This document shows positions 39,101 through 48,797 of a DNA stretch of 64,000 bases, one piece after another. This DNA is from Bacteroidota bacterium (GTDB lineage Bacteria; Bacteroidota; Bacteroidia; NS11-12g; UBA9320), in the NCBI GenBank assembly GCA_002746305.1, contig NVWV01000007.1:124001-188000 (forward strand). The letters run 5' to 3'. Below the pieces are notes generated by a model. That model had not been told where the DNA came from. It was given only the letters and a program-made list of their open reading frames with translations, and did not search any database. A program made the position numbers and the translations under genes. Position 1 is the first letter of the stretch. The number at the start of each line of letters is the position of its first letter.

Positions 39101-42100
39101 TTCCGGTTGATCTCTTGGAATCGTCCCCGGTTCATATGGGCAACTGGATCTGCCTGCGAACAACTCAAAGTATGGAGTATGCATTGGTTCAAGACCCTTT
39201 ATTACAGTTACACTGAACTGATCACCTGCATCATCATCACCCAAAACATAACCTGAAGTTTTTGTTGTCGTCGTGCTCGACTCAACAGAGTTTTCAATAT
39301 TAAAATCGAACCGCACTTCTAGTCCTCCTTTTATTTCTCCTTCCAATAAGGTAACTGGTGTAACTTCAACTCCGGCTCCTACACCTCCCCAAGTGGATAC
39401 TTCTAAATCCGTTTTGAAGAATATTCCAGCATATAAACTAGCTTCTCCGTATATCTGTTGTGTGTACGCTTGTGTACTAGAAAACGCTGTCGAAAATGAC
39501 TTTTCAATTGAGGCTTGCCCACTGAAAGTTACATTTTCTGCATATAAATCATCCTCTTGGGTAAGAGATGAAACCCAGTCAGTTAAATTACTACCAAACT
39601 TAGCCAATGATGGTGGAGTATATCCTGGTCCTGCTACTATTTTTTTCTCCAACCGTTTATGATATTCTGATAGTTCATTGATTCTTTTTCTAGCTACTCT
39701 ATACCGTTGTAAGGCGTCATCTGTCCATTTAAAAGTAGGATTAAGTGAAAAGGTATCGGAACCGTCATACGTACCAGCTACAGCACAGAAGCACTCTTCT
39801 TGAAAGCTTGCGGCTGACTTCTTTATGTTCACTGCAAGACCCCTTGATATGGGTTCTACTTTTGACTTGTCAAAAATGCTGTTGAATACGGATTTGCTAC
39901 ATAGATTGTAGTGTGGCAAAGTCTTGGATTTATGATAATCCAAGACTCCTTTCCAGTTATCAATTAATGTTCTATAAAAACTAGAATCTCTTGGCTTGTC
40001 ACCTGAGCTTGTACTTATTTCCACAGCACCAGATCGAATTAAACTCAAGGTATTTTCATATTCTGAAATCAAGGCTTCTATATGTGACACGGTATACGTC
40101 CATGTAGTGGTAAGTTTGTCTGGAGAAATTCCAATCTCTGTAGACTTGGTCACATTACAATTTGGATCTGTTTCATCATAGTTTATAGATTCGACAATTC
40201 CATATTTTAAAGCTAAACCAGTACCCATGATAATATCTGCGTTGTCACCTACGAAATATTCTGTCCCACTTGAGTTTTGAATGTCCGATTCTGCACTTGT
40301 TTCAAAACGCTCTGTGGTGGTCTGGCTAAAGACAATCTCATCTCTGTTTCCTTCGCTCCCACCAACCCCAGCACTGGCACTAACCTCTACTCCTATTCCT
40401 GCAATACTGAATTGATTACTAGCAGAAAGTGTAAAAGAACCTCCAAATGTACGATCTACTGAAAATGATTTTGTAGTTTCAACTCCCTTCTCAAGATATG
40501 AGTAACTGTTATCTCCTGGAGGATCTCGTAAGACGGCAAGAGGCATCTGTATGCCTTTACCTTCCTCTTTAGATACTATAACATCACTTCCTGGTTGAGC
40601 TGCTTTCCCAGTAACCAGTATTTGATACACTTCTTGAGATACAAAACCCGTTTTCGTATGGTATTCTACAGACATAGTCTTGTAATATGGAGCTATAGTT
40701 TCAGGTAATCCAGGTTTAAACGTATATCGAGGGAAAGTTCGCGTCTGTACATCCAAATTGATCCTGACATCTCCTGTATCTGACGCTCCGTTTTTAACAA
40801 TAAGATAACCTTCGTTTACATGGCAAACACTACCTCTATGCGATTCAGAAACAGCAAAATCTATATTGGCTTCTCTCCTTTGTGGATCTCCAATTCCCCT
40901 TACAAAGTAGATATCGGTGTTGCATGCAACATTCCCAATTCCAGATCCTTTGGTTAACGATATCTGAGGGGTATTGTGATAGGAGAACTCAATTTTTTTC
41001 AAGAACAAATCTTGTTTTGTGGAGTCCCTCTTTTGATTGGTGTTGTAGCCTCTAAGATCAATTCGAATAGGTCTAACTTTAAGATATTCTATAACCGGAA
41101 CTACATCTGATGTGAGAGGAGAAGCACTACCAACTGTAACTACATACTCCAATGGAGGTAAGTCTTGAGTTGCAAATACTCCATTATCATTGGAGGTTAT
41201 CGTATTTCTATAGCATCCATCTATACTCTCAATATCAATTGAAAATCGTACTCCCGGATATGTATTGCATGAGTTTCTCACACTAAAATCGTATTGCACA
41301 GACATTCTATCCTGAAAATTTTCTTGTGGTGTTGCTGAGCTTACACTGGACTTATCAATGATAACATTATTTCTATTCCAGTCATATAAGAACGTATCAC
41401 TACCTCGTACTACCGTATCTATGAGTTGTAGTTCAAATGAGATCAAATCATCTTCATACGGATTTACCGAGTAAGTATAATCACCTTTCTCATCCGTATA
41501 TTTCAATTCCTCAATATCTGAAGATGAAGCATAATGTTTAAGCAAGATAACCGGAATGCTGTCCAATGGACATCCTACTTCTTGACGTGTGACAGTTCCT
41601 GAAATTAAATTGGCTGTTTTGTCAACGAAGGTCCCAATTCCAAGACTGGTAACGGTCACATCCATATCTCCAAATAACGTATCTTGTACAAAATCGTGAT
41701 CCAAATATTTTGCAGTTACCGTTGCTCTAGCGGTGTGACCAGCATATACTTTATCAAATCTGAAATTTCCATTCCCATTAGATATGGTCGTATCATAATA
41801 GTTTCCATCATCTGTGCTAATTTTAAGATAAATATTGACATCTGGTACTGGTTGACTCCCAATCAAGGATATTACACTACCCTTTACGATTGCAGATGCT
41901 TCCCTCCATCCAATATCACTTGTTATACTAGTAACTGTATTATTGGTCCGTTCTGCTTTTGCACTATATACATGCTTCATCCCAGGTATTGCATCCAAGT
42001 CCACATAACGTGTTTTTGAAGCATCTTCATTTGCAATTAATATTCCATCTCTGTAGATTAAAACTGAATTATACAAGCTTGTATTTAGAGCATTCCATGT

Positions 42101-45100
42101 TAAAAAGACCTTGGTTCCAATGCCTTCACTTGCCTCAAAGTTGTAAAGAGCTGGATTACTAATTAGACCAATTGTATGTTCAAAACCTCCTGTGATATCC
42201 TTCCAGCTTTGTGATGGAGTCCTCAGAACGTCAAGCAGGTTAGTAGACAATCCTCCGTTGCCAAGCTGACCATAACTATTATTTCCTTGACCATAAAATC
42301 GGCTATTAATTTTCACATGACTATAAAACGCTCCTGTCGCAATCTGACTTATGTTAGTTGAATTGGAGCAACTTAAGAAAGTACTAGAATTTGCGGTTGA
42401 ACCATTAATTAGTTGACCATGATAGTTATGTCCTGTTGAGTATGTCCCAGAGCCATTTTGAGCCAAAGTATGATATGCCCCACAAGAAACATTAATCCAG
42501 TCAGTACCTGTTCCTGCTTGAACTGGACTAGCTTGATCATTATAATTACCAATTCCTATAGTCCCATATATGTTGTCTCCCCAACCCCATATGGCACCAT
42601 TTGCTTTTATGGCCATACCTGTTGCCTGCCCTGCAGATACAATATTCCAATCAGAAGCAGTGCCTACTTGAGCCGGTGTGGAAGAGGTATAAGATGATAA
42701 TGATCCTTGACCAAGTGAACCATATTGGTTACGTCCCCAAGTCCAAAGTGTGCCGTCTAGTTTTATTCCTACGGTGAACACTCCTCCTGTTGCAATTTCC
42801 TTCCAAATTCCTGCACTTCCAAAAAGGACTGGGGAACTAACCTGCGTAGTGTGTCCTTGGCCTAATTGTCCATAGTTATTTGATCCCCAACACCATAGGC
42901 TTCCATCTTTCTTGAATGCAAACACAGTATGTGATGTTGGTCCAGAGATAATTGTTTTCCAATTCAAATCTGTACCAATCTGCACAGGTGAAGAGGATGG
43001 TGTTGCTCCGCCATTTCCCAATTGGCCATAGCCATTATTACCCCACGCCCATAACGAACCATCATCTTTGATAGCGTACGATGCATAGTATCCTGCTACG
43101 ACTTGAACCCAAACTGCATTATCGTTAATTACAACTGGACTCAATTGATTCGTTGTACCGTTGTTTCCAATTTGGCCAAATTGATTTCTGCCCCACGCAT
43201 ATAGGCTATTCCCTTGGCCATTAAGTGAATTACTCTTGACATAGTTAGACAGATATTCTGATAAACCATCAGTTAAAACCGCTTGAACACCATAGCTTAT
43301 TTTTGTTCCAAAATAGGCCTCATCGTCCAAATATTGTCTTTCATTTCCAGGAACAGCTGTACTTGAGCTCGCTATAGTTGGCTTGTACTTAACCACATTG
43401 AATGTGATATCTTCCCTATTGTGACTCCACTTAAGTATACGATAAATCCCATTGCTGTCTTTGGCCACAACCTGAGTTGGAGGAGATAATTCTGGAAACT
43501 GTGTTGAAACTATGCTTCCAAAGTCAGAATAATATTTCACATCATTTCTGATAGAATACACCCTTGCCTTATACCCATAAGTTATTTGAGGAAGTCCCTT
43601 TTTATCATCATATGAATACAAGTAAACTTGTTTATGCTCTTCTATTACAAGTCCGAGGGAATCTGTAGAATTCCAGAATTCCATACCATCTAATCCAGAA
43701 TAAAAATAGGTCGCATTAAGCACCACTTTATCTTCACTTGGCACTGCATTGGTATAGATTGATGGAGCTAATAAATCATCTTGAATAAAGTCAATTCGAG
43801 TTTTCCTTCCAACAATCATTCTATCGTTGTGATAATAACCTGCGGCCACTTCAAAAACATTCAAAGCTCCAGGTATTCCTACGTAAACCTCATAATTTAG
43901 ATTTCCTGTGGATTGATCAAAAAGCGTATCAATTGATATTCCATTGCAGTAAATAACATATAGTTCTGACCTATTGGAAGAGCTCTGCCAAGACAGATTA
44001 ACTCCATTGCCAATTGTACTGGCATTGAGTGACTTTAATGTTGCTACCCTTGGGAACATAGCTACAATACTCATTTCTGGTCCTTGAATACTTGGGTTTG
44101 CTGAAAGAACAGGAATTATTGAATACTTGTAAACTGAACCAATTACTCCAGTGGCATCCACTAATTCAAGATGTTGTCCGGTCTTTACAATATCGAAAAG
44201 TTGTCCGTTTCGCATAATGTGATAGTCAATACCAGCATCACTTGGGTGGCTCCAGTTTACCCTAATCGCATCATCGACCTGTGTATAATTTAGATTTCTG
44301 ACTGGCAATAAGGGAGGATAAGTTTCTAAAACAGCGTAGTATTCTCCTTCTACTAAAGTGGTTCTGTCTTTCTGCCAAATGACTCTTATTCGATACGTAT
44401 ATTCATATCCCGGCAAACCTTCATTATCTACAACATACTTTGTTTGATTACTTGGAACTGTTGCTATAAGGGTGAGGCCTCTATATACTTCAAAAGAAGT
44501 ATAATTCCCATTCCCAGCTTGCCAGCGTATATCAACCGAATGATTTTGCATATTGGCACTTGTCCTAATATTTGCTGGCCATGCGATAGAATCTGATGGC
44601 ACAAAATTACTAGGTAATGTGTCTACGAAATCTACTACATACGACCCAATCGAATCATAAAATATATCGAGTTTTTGATTACTGGCAAATCGTGCATTTG
44701 AGTTCTCAGCGGATAGTTTGAAGGTACTTCTATCGGATTGCAATCTTCGTGTAGAAACGTTCTTAAATTCATAATAACCCGCACTGTCTGTTCGTGTCTC
44801 GGCATAATATAAATGACCCTCATTATCGTCATCTGGTAAATACAATTTAACAATGGTATTGGGAACGCCTTGTTTACTGTCCAAAGAATACGAACTCCCA
44901 ACAATTCTTGTTTTTCCTATTTGCCTTCCGCTCACCCCATTCATTCTCGACTTCCCTTCACCTAGCTGTACTTGCACTTGATAAACATGCCATTCATTGT
45001 CATTCACAGAATGATCATAGTAGGTCTTATGCACTCCCTCTATTTTATCCAAAAAGTAACCATCTCTATAAATATGGAATTCCGGCACATAAAAATTAGG

Positions 45101-47575
45101 ATATTCCCAGCATAATTTCACATGACTTGTAAGATCATTAGTTGCTGTTAATGACGTAACTGTGTCCAAATCATAGGGACCACTTGTCATGAGATTTACA
45201 GAAATAAGCGTTGTCTGATTCCCAAAATAGTTAACACCTTCTACGGTTTTTACAGGCACAAGAGCAAAGTCAACATTGCCATTTGAGTAATCATTCCAGA
45301 CGATTGATTTTTGTATCACGTTTGCCTGGTCAATGGAATAAGTCTCAGATTGAGCAGTATTTTGTATTGCAATATCTAGATAAGAATACTGTGAGTCAAG
45401 CGAAGATTCAAAAAAGATAGAACCCTCATTTAACACATATGCACTGGCACTTTTAAGCTTTGGTAGCTCTGGGTATTTCAACGTAATTGCATTGCTCGCA
45501 ATACCAAATGATCTTTTATTTTCTTTGTAAGCTTGAACTCTGTATGCATAATTTCTTCTGGGTACACCACTAGCATCTTGGAAAGTTTTAGGAAGTATTC
45601 TTCTAACATTACCGAGTACTTTAGTTGATCCATTATATTCCCTAAGGATAAGAAAACCATCAAAATTATAGTCTGAATCCACGTTGTATTCCCATGTAAT
45701 AATCGACATGCCATTATTGCTTTCAGATTTGGTTAGATTATTTGGTTTTCGTAGAATTGGAAAATTAATCGGATTCCCAAAAACCTTACTCGAATTATAC
45801 AGTTGACCGTCTCCCGTTTGCAAGTAGCAGTTCATAGAATAGGTATAGGTAGTCCCACCAACACCCGTTACATCTTGAAATGACAATTGATCTTTATCCA
45901 AGGTCTTGATAAGCTCGTCATTTCTGTAAATTCTAAATCCTCCAATGTTTCCTTGTGGATGACTCCAAACCATCTCAATACTTGCCTTATTCACCAAAAT
46001 ACTGGAAGTGAAATCGTTTTGTGCAATTGCCCTCGGTTGAGGATATTGTGCCGTTGACGAGCGTGTATCCGTGAAGTAATAATCAAACTTGCTTGAAGCG
46101 TTTTGATAAGCACGGCTATAAGCACGCATTGAATATGTGTAAGAAACCGATGGAGTCCCTTTTAAATCGATATAATCATTTGTTCCTCCACCAACTTGAT
46201 AGTCGGATAGGATTAACTGATCACCGCGATAGATATAGTAATAGACTGTATCTGAACTTGTTATGTCCCAAGACAGTTTAACGTGGCCTTGAGAATCAGA
46301 TGATTCTGCTACAAATGTATTTAGGTCTACTGTTTTACTAACTTCTTCTGATCTAGTAGTAGCCATAAATTGAACTGACACACTTGGATCGTTCAAATTC
46401 AAGGTTACTTCTTGATTATTAGTTTCCAAGTTTATACTATCCTTTTGAGTACTTACAGTAAAAGATGTTTCAGTGTGGTAAGGAATATTTAACACCTCAA
46501 AATTTCCCAATTCATCGGTTTTGGTTTCAAAAGTGACATCTTCACCAACTACAGTACCAGTGACCATTATGCGTACATCAGGAACCGTAAAATCGCCCGA
46601 CTCTTTGGAATTGAATACTGTTCCTACTATGGACCCATTAGGAACTAAGTTACCTGAATCTCTAACCGTTAGTTTCAAGATATCTTGCACATATAAACCC
46701 AGCGTATAGGAGTGTAAAAAACCAGGAATTGCCGTTGCATCTTCAAAGGAATTTGTTGTACTATTCACTTCAGCTAACGGAGTCCCATCTCGTTTGATTA
46801 CCAATCTATCTACGTATGAATTCAAATCACTCCATTGCAGTAAAATCATTTTGTTACTACTGTTCTTCTGTGCAGTCAAATCAACCAAGTACGTTAATTG
46901 AGTCGCACTTAGAACAGATGATATACTATCTTGATTCGGGGCATTGATGGACACCACTTCATAGCTGTAGGTCCCTCCATTTAGAATACTCCCATTATCC
47001 AATGGGTTGCATATATCATGGTATGTTTTGGCAGAAGTGTCTAATACGGTAAGAAGCACTTTTTCAGAACTGATTACATCCGTTCTATACAGCAACATCT
47101 TGGTATCATAATCACTATTGCTTTTAAGAGATAGCTCTACGCCCCAAGGAGTCAAACCATTCGCCGATACCTCTGGTGCTTGATACGACTTGGTGAACCC
47201 AATTGCAAAAACAGAATCAATCAGAACATTCCCTGGCCCATATTCTATAATTCTAATTTCATATTCCATCATACTACTTGGAAGAAGAGATGTGGTGTAC
47301 AAACCACTTAAAGAATCGTAATTATTTATACTATCTAACCGCTCAGAAAACACCTCCTTCTTACTTTCTCCTTCACGTATTTGGAAATAAATCTCTGGGT
47401 TATAATGCCGATGGGCTTCTGTTACAGAAATATTCCAAGACAATTCAATTTTGGAATCGCTTTGGTTATTGCTAGCTGTAAACCCTGAACTGGTTTGAGC
47501 TATGGTGTTTGACATTGCTCCAAAAAATATGAAGACAAAAGTGAGGACTCTCTGGTAGCGATTAAGACTTGTCAT
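36164..47575 (-). CDS. Giant T9SS cargo-like protein: fibronectin-III-like modules, carboxypeptidase-regulatory-like modules, RCC1 block, C-terminal sorting domain
   Basis: ORF track gives 47662, but MTSLNRYQRVLTFVFIFFGAMSNTIAQ at 47575 is a signal peptide and the better start. C-terminal IFAYPNPFRSQINIE...SHKLLKQ. Confidence 0.9.
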   Translation of the reverse strand: MTSLNRYQRVLTFVFIFFGAMSNTIAQTSSGFTASNNQSDSKIELSWNISVTEAHRHYNPEIYFQIREGESKKEVFSERLDSINNYDSLSGLYTTSLLPSSMMEYEIRIIEYGPGNVLIDSVFAIGFTKSYQAPEVSANGLTPWGVELSLKSNSDYDTKMLLYRTDVISSEKVLLTVLDTSAKTYHDICNPLDNGSILNGGTYSYEVVSINAPNQDSISSVLSATQLTYLVDLTAQKNSSNKMILLQWSDLNSYVDRLVIKRDGTPLAEVNSTTNSFEDATAIPGFLHSYTLGLYVQDILKLTVRDSGNLVPNGSIVGTVFNSKESGDFTVPDVRIMVTGTVVGEDVTFETKTDELGNFEVLNIPYHTETSFTVSTQKDSINLETNNQEVTLNLNDPSVSVQFMATTRSEEVSKTVDLNTFVAESSDSQGHVKLSWDITSSDTVYYYIYRGDQLILSDYQVGGGTNDYIDLKGTPSVSYTYSMRAYSRAYQNASSKFDYYFTDTRSSTAQYPQPRAIAQNDFTSSILVNKASIEMVWSHPQGNIGGFRIYRNDELIKTLDKDQLSFQDVTGVGGTTYTYSMNCYLQTGDGQLYNSSKVFGNPINFPILRKPNNLTKSESNNGMSIITWEYNVDSDYNFDGFLILREYNGSTKVLGNVRRILPKTFQDASGVPRRNYAYRVQAYKENKRSFGIASNAITLKYPELPKLKSASAYVLNEGSIFFESSLDSQYSYLDIAIQNTAQSETYSIDQANVIQKSIVWNDYSNGNVDFALVPVKTVEGVNYFGNQTTLISVNLMTSGPYDLDTVTSLTATNDLTSHVKLCWEYPNFYVPEFHIYRDGYFLDKIEGVHKTYYDHSVNDNEWHVYQVQVQLGEGKSRMNGVSGRQIGKTRIVGSSYSLDSKQGVPNTIVKLYLPDDDNEGHLYYAETRTDSAGYYEFKNVSTRRLQSDRSTFKLSAENSNARFASNQKLDIFYDSIGSYVVDFVDTLPSNFVPSDSIAWPANIRTSANMQNHSVDIRWQAGNGNYTSFEVYRGLTLIATVPSNQTKYVVDNEGLPGYEYTYRIRVIWQKDRTTLVEGEYYAVLETYPPLLPVRNLNYTQVDDAIRVNWSHPSDAGIDYHIMRNGQLFDIVKTGQHLELVDATGVIGSVYKYSIIPVLSANPSIQGPEMSIVAMFPRVATLKSLNASTIGNGVNLSWQSSSNRSELYVIYCNGISIDTLFDQSTGNLNYEVYVGIPGALNVFEVAAGYYHNDRMIVGRKTRIDFIQDDLLAPSIYTNAVPSEDKVVLNATYFYSGLDGMEFWNSTDSLGLVIEEHKQVYLYSYDDKKGLPQITYGYKARVYSIRNDVKYYSDFGSIVSTQFPELSPPTQVVAKDSNGIYRILKWSHNREDITFNVVKYKPTIASSSTAVPGNERQYLDDEAYFGTKISYGVQAVLTDGLSEYLSNYVKSNSLNGQGNSLYAWGRNQFGQIGNNGTTNQLSPVVINDNAVWVQVVAGYYASYAIKDDGSLWAWGNNGYGQLGNGGATPSSSPVQIGTDLNWKTIISGPTSHTVFAFKKDGSLWCWGSNNYGQLGQGHTTQVSSPVLFGSAGIWKEIATGGVFTVGIKLDGTLWTWGRNQYGSLGQGSLSSYTSSTPAQVGTASDWNIVSAGQATGMAIKANGAIWGWGDNIYGTIGIGNYNDQASPVQAGTGTDWINVSCGAYHTLAQNGSGTYSTGHNYHGQLINGSTANSSTFLSCSNSTNISQIATGAFYSHVKINSRFYGQGNNSYGQLGNGGLSTNLLDVLRTPSQSWKDITGGFEHTIGLISNPALYNFEASEGIGTKVFLTWNALNTSLYNSVLIYRDGILIANEDASKTRYVDLDAIPGMKHVYSAKAERTNNTVTSITSDIGWREASAIVKGSVISLIGSQPVPDVNIYLKISTDDGNYYDTTISNGNGNFRFDKVYAGHTARATVTAKYLDHDFVQDTLFGDMDVTVTSLGIGTFVDKTANLISGTVTRQEVGCPLDSIPVILLKHYASSSDIEELKYTDEKGDYTYSVNPYEDDLISFELQLIDTVVRGSDTFLYDWNRNNVIIDKSSVSSATPQENFQDRMSVQYDFSVRNSCNTYPGVRFSIDIESIDGCYRNTITSNDNGVFATQDLPPLEYVVTVGSASPLTSDVVPVIEYLKVRPIRIDLRGYNTNQKRDSTKQDLFLKKIEFSYHNTPQISLTKGSGIGNVACNTDIYFVRGIGDPQRREANIDFAVSESHRGSVCHVNEGYLIVKNGASDTGDVRINLDVQTRTFPRYTFKPGLPETIAPYYKTMSVEYHTKTGFVSQEVYQILVTGKAAQPGSDVIVSKEEGKGIQMPLAVLRDPPGDNSYSYLEKGVETTKSFSVDRTFGGSFTLSASNQFSIAGIGVEVSASAGVGGSEGNRDEIVFSQTTTERFETSAESDIQNSSGTEYFVGDNADIIMGTGLALKYGIVESINYDETDPNCNVTKSTEIGISPDKLTTTWTYTVSHIEALISEYENTLSLIRSGAVEISTSSGDKPRDSSFYRTLIDNWKGVLDYHKSKTLPHYNLCSKSVFNSIFDKSKVEPISRGLAVNIKKSAASFQEECFCAVAGTYDGSDTFSLNPTFKWTDDALQRYRVARKRINELSEYHKRLEKKIVAGPGYTPPSLAKFGSNLTDWVSSLTQEDDLYAENVTFSGQASIEKSFSTAFSSTQAYTQQIYGEASLYAGIFFKTDLEVSTWGGVGAGVEVTPVTLLEGEIKGGLEVRFDFNIENSVESSTTTTKTSGYVLGDDDAGDQFSVTVIKGLEPMHTPYFELFAGRSSCPYEPGTIPRDQPEIQLEYSDGSPFENNILRDVDVEEPAYYSLKLVNKAPEIFNEYRYYNLVQAANSNQNGAQLTADGSGQYYPLVYKVKSGGSTYTGFYANKAGISYDYPDLNMQLIPTCLDEYSDLTNGFDGAELHMEAYFNRPCSDISILSPTDNWRIFKSRDEFGAPSERLQVQIGDYDPYNEFLEKVSLQYRRIGSSVWVEIPGLSISKDSLQTYYELFKTTYRDPAYNFIWDVQDRSEIIDGEYELQAIVHCGIEGIINSNIVRGTIDRSSLALFGTPKPTDGVLNIGENVQVIFNEPIECGYERKDSHYVFVKKSGKEVLDFTPICNGNSIIYEYNGDLSLLDKQIVEMMVFEVQDLNGNTLEDTIKYEFMVSNSPIAVQPQAYAIDMYKGDVKQLEINLVNTGTALARLELSKLGTPNQLLNITNINDSIYGNSSLRYTIALNAKGIDIGTYNYSVSIDVSTFSDNYGTIEVPVQVNVLAEAPDWIIPFGKSQSTIVVCNFKMDNVQSIDTLDQIAITIDGEVRGYDNIYKSQAGNNLYYAVINVQGDPSDQGKEFQYRIWNASQGAEYDGYITGGAITFNGGIYGTTLNPRIIEIETEWDSVRYIPLIQGWNWLAFNYQKQNMSVDDMISGLSLEGGEIIKTLSQQAIYNDSTNEWFATGSGLNAINTAHGYMLYLHKDDVLRVSGKNADLSSMSIINGWSLIGNPFQENIDINNVFQANSDLKNGAVLKTGGAINKASVLEGGSWTGGITEYETNQSYMIKNSEATVLKLKKDDVSNDQFEYNMTILGSVLFDGGLLHGDGDYVIAEIDGELRGKGIIEEVQASASTYMLNMFIYGDTSDIGKLINFKIYRANSDEYYTAFTNDSVYFNVNDHKGGPNAPYWFANKQESLGVGGFSISSDVKIFAYPNPFRSQINIELETQDNGLAKIKLYDLFGRVVQSTEVKCLKGENKLTIDTGVLSNGVYIMRVEMNGRITSHKLLKQ
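42140..43212 (-). other. RCC1-like repeat block (about seven repeats) within the giant protein
   Basis: Repeated SLWAWGNNGYGQLGNG..SPVQIG..W..I..G motifs (LYAWGRNQFGQIGNNG, LWCWGSNNYGQLGQG, LWTWGRNQYGSLGQG and others). Confidence 0.88.
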
Positions 47576-47720
47576 GTTTCTTTTTTCTAATTTTTGAAAT
47601 CTCATCCAAATTCGTTGAGAGAAGTCGGTTATTCTCTTCAATCTTTTTGACAATAGCACCATCTTCTAATAGACATTGCTCAACGTTGTTGATGATCTTT
47701 TTGATTACTTTTTTTTTCAC
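47562..47720 (-). CDS. Short Lys/Glu-rich coiled-coil ORF (52 aa, GTG start) overlapping the start of the giant gene; not in the ORF track
   Basis: Manual translation: (M)KKKVIKKIINNVEQCLLEDGAIVKKIEENNRLLSTNLDEISKIRKKKHDKS*. Aligns without gaps over 35 aa with the ORF at 60416-60634 (14 identities by hand count). Confidence 0.6.
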   Translation of the reverse strand: MKKKVIKKIINNVEQCLLEDGAIVKKIEENNRLLSTNLDEISKIRKKKHDKS

Positions 47721-47874
47721 CTAATTATTTAACATTACAAAGGTGCTAAAGCGTGATCTCAAAAAATGTGTTTAGGTGGGGACAATGGGTGGGACGGTTT
47801 ATAGTACGTTGACTATTAATATATTGCAGAAACAAGCAAGTCCTACATATGAAGGTCATATCACAATTGTCTGG

Positions 47875-47914
47875 ATAAATGGGAAGACTAAAGGTACTTC
47901 TCGCATCCTAACAT
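47875..47914 (+). repeat. Possible third, strongly degenerate ssrA-3'-end-like copy
   Basis: ATAAATGGGAAGACTAAAGGTACTTCTCGCATCCTAACATA resembles ATAAACGGGATCACTGAAGGTACTCCCGGCATCTCCACAGTA (19432-19473). Confidence 0.4.
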
Positions 47915-48007
47915 AAAATAGAAAAGTAAAGAATTCAAGCTTTTGGATATCAGCACTACTAGCAAAGTTTCACCAAATTAATGGGACAGAACCATTACAT
48001 TTGATTT

Positions 48008-48763
48008 ATGCAAGCTCCTGTGTCTGTATTCATCGTAGATGATGAAGAATATGCCATAAACACCCTAACAAAACTTCTTGACAATTTCTTTGATAATGTC
48101 AAAATAGTAGGATCTGCTCAAAACGCCATTGATGCACATAAAAAAATCAAAGAATTAAAACCTGAATTGGTTTTCTTAGATATTGAAATGGGTAAAGAAA
48201 GTGGGTTTGACCTCTTAGAAACTTTTGATGAAGTTGATTTTCAAGTTGTTTTTTTAACTGCCCATGAAGAATACGCCTTAAAAGCAATAAAATTTTCAGC
48301 AATTGATTATATTATTAAACCCGCAAGGATTTCAGAATTAAAACTACTTTTTGATAAAACAAGTAAATCTCTTAATCGGAGGAATCAGGGTAAAAACATA
48401 AAACACATGTTCGGTAATTTTTTAACGCCAAATAAAGATGAACATAAAATTGCTCTCCCGATTACTGAAGGCATTGAGTTTAAAAAGGTTAAAACCATTC
48501 TATATTTGACCGCAGATGGCAGTTATTGTCATCTACATCTGGAATCTGGAGAAACACTTATCGTGTCAAAGAACCTAAAACACTTTGAAAGCATTCTTGT
48601 GGAATATGGCTTTTTCAGAATTCATAATTCGACTTTGATTAATCTAAAACATGTGAAAAAGGTAGGACGTTCTTCTGGAGGGTATGTTGTGATGGAAAAC
48701 GATAAAGAATTGAGTATTTCAAAAAGTAGGAAAGAGAAATTTTCTCGGGTACTGTCAATTTAA
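48008..48763 (+). CDS. LytTR-family response regulator
   Basis: Receiver VFIVDDEEYAINTL...LVFLDIEMG, LytTR domain YLTADGSYCHLHLESGETLIVSKNLKHFE. Confidence 0.95.
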   Translation: MQAPVSVFIVDDEEYAINTLTKLLDNFFDNVKIVGSAQNAIDAHKKIKELKPELVFLDIEMGKESGFDLLETFDEVDFQVVFLTAHEEYALKAIKFSAIDYIIKPARISELKLLFDKTSKSLNRRNQGKNIKHMFGNFLTPNKDEHKIALPITEGIEFKKVKTILYLTADGSYCHLHLESGETLIVSKNLKHFESILVEYGFFRIHNSTLINLKHVKKVGRSSGGYVVMENDKELSISKSRKEKFSRVLSI

Positions 48764-48797
48764 TTGACAAACTCAAGATGGTCAACCACACAGACAA

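Noticed and set aside
36164-47662. Many 60-130-aa plus-strand ORFs inside the giant gene
   Set aside because: Antisense to a long coding frame with clear domains and signal peptide; no recognisable products.
47576-47662. 29-residue N-terminal extension of the giant protein in the ORF track
   Set aside because: Signal peptide begins at MTSLNRYQ (47575); the extension region is better explained by the overlapping 52-aa ORF in another frame.
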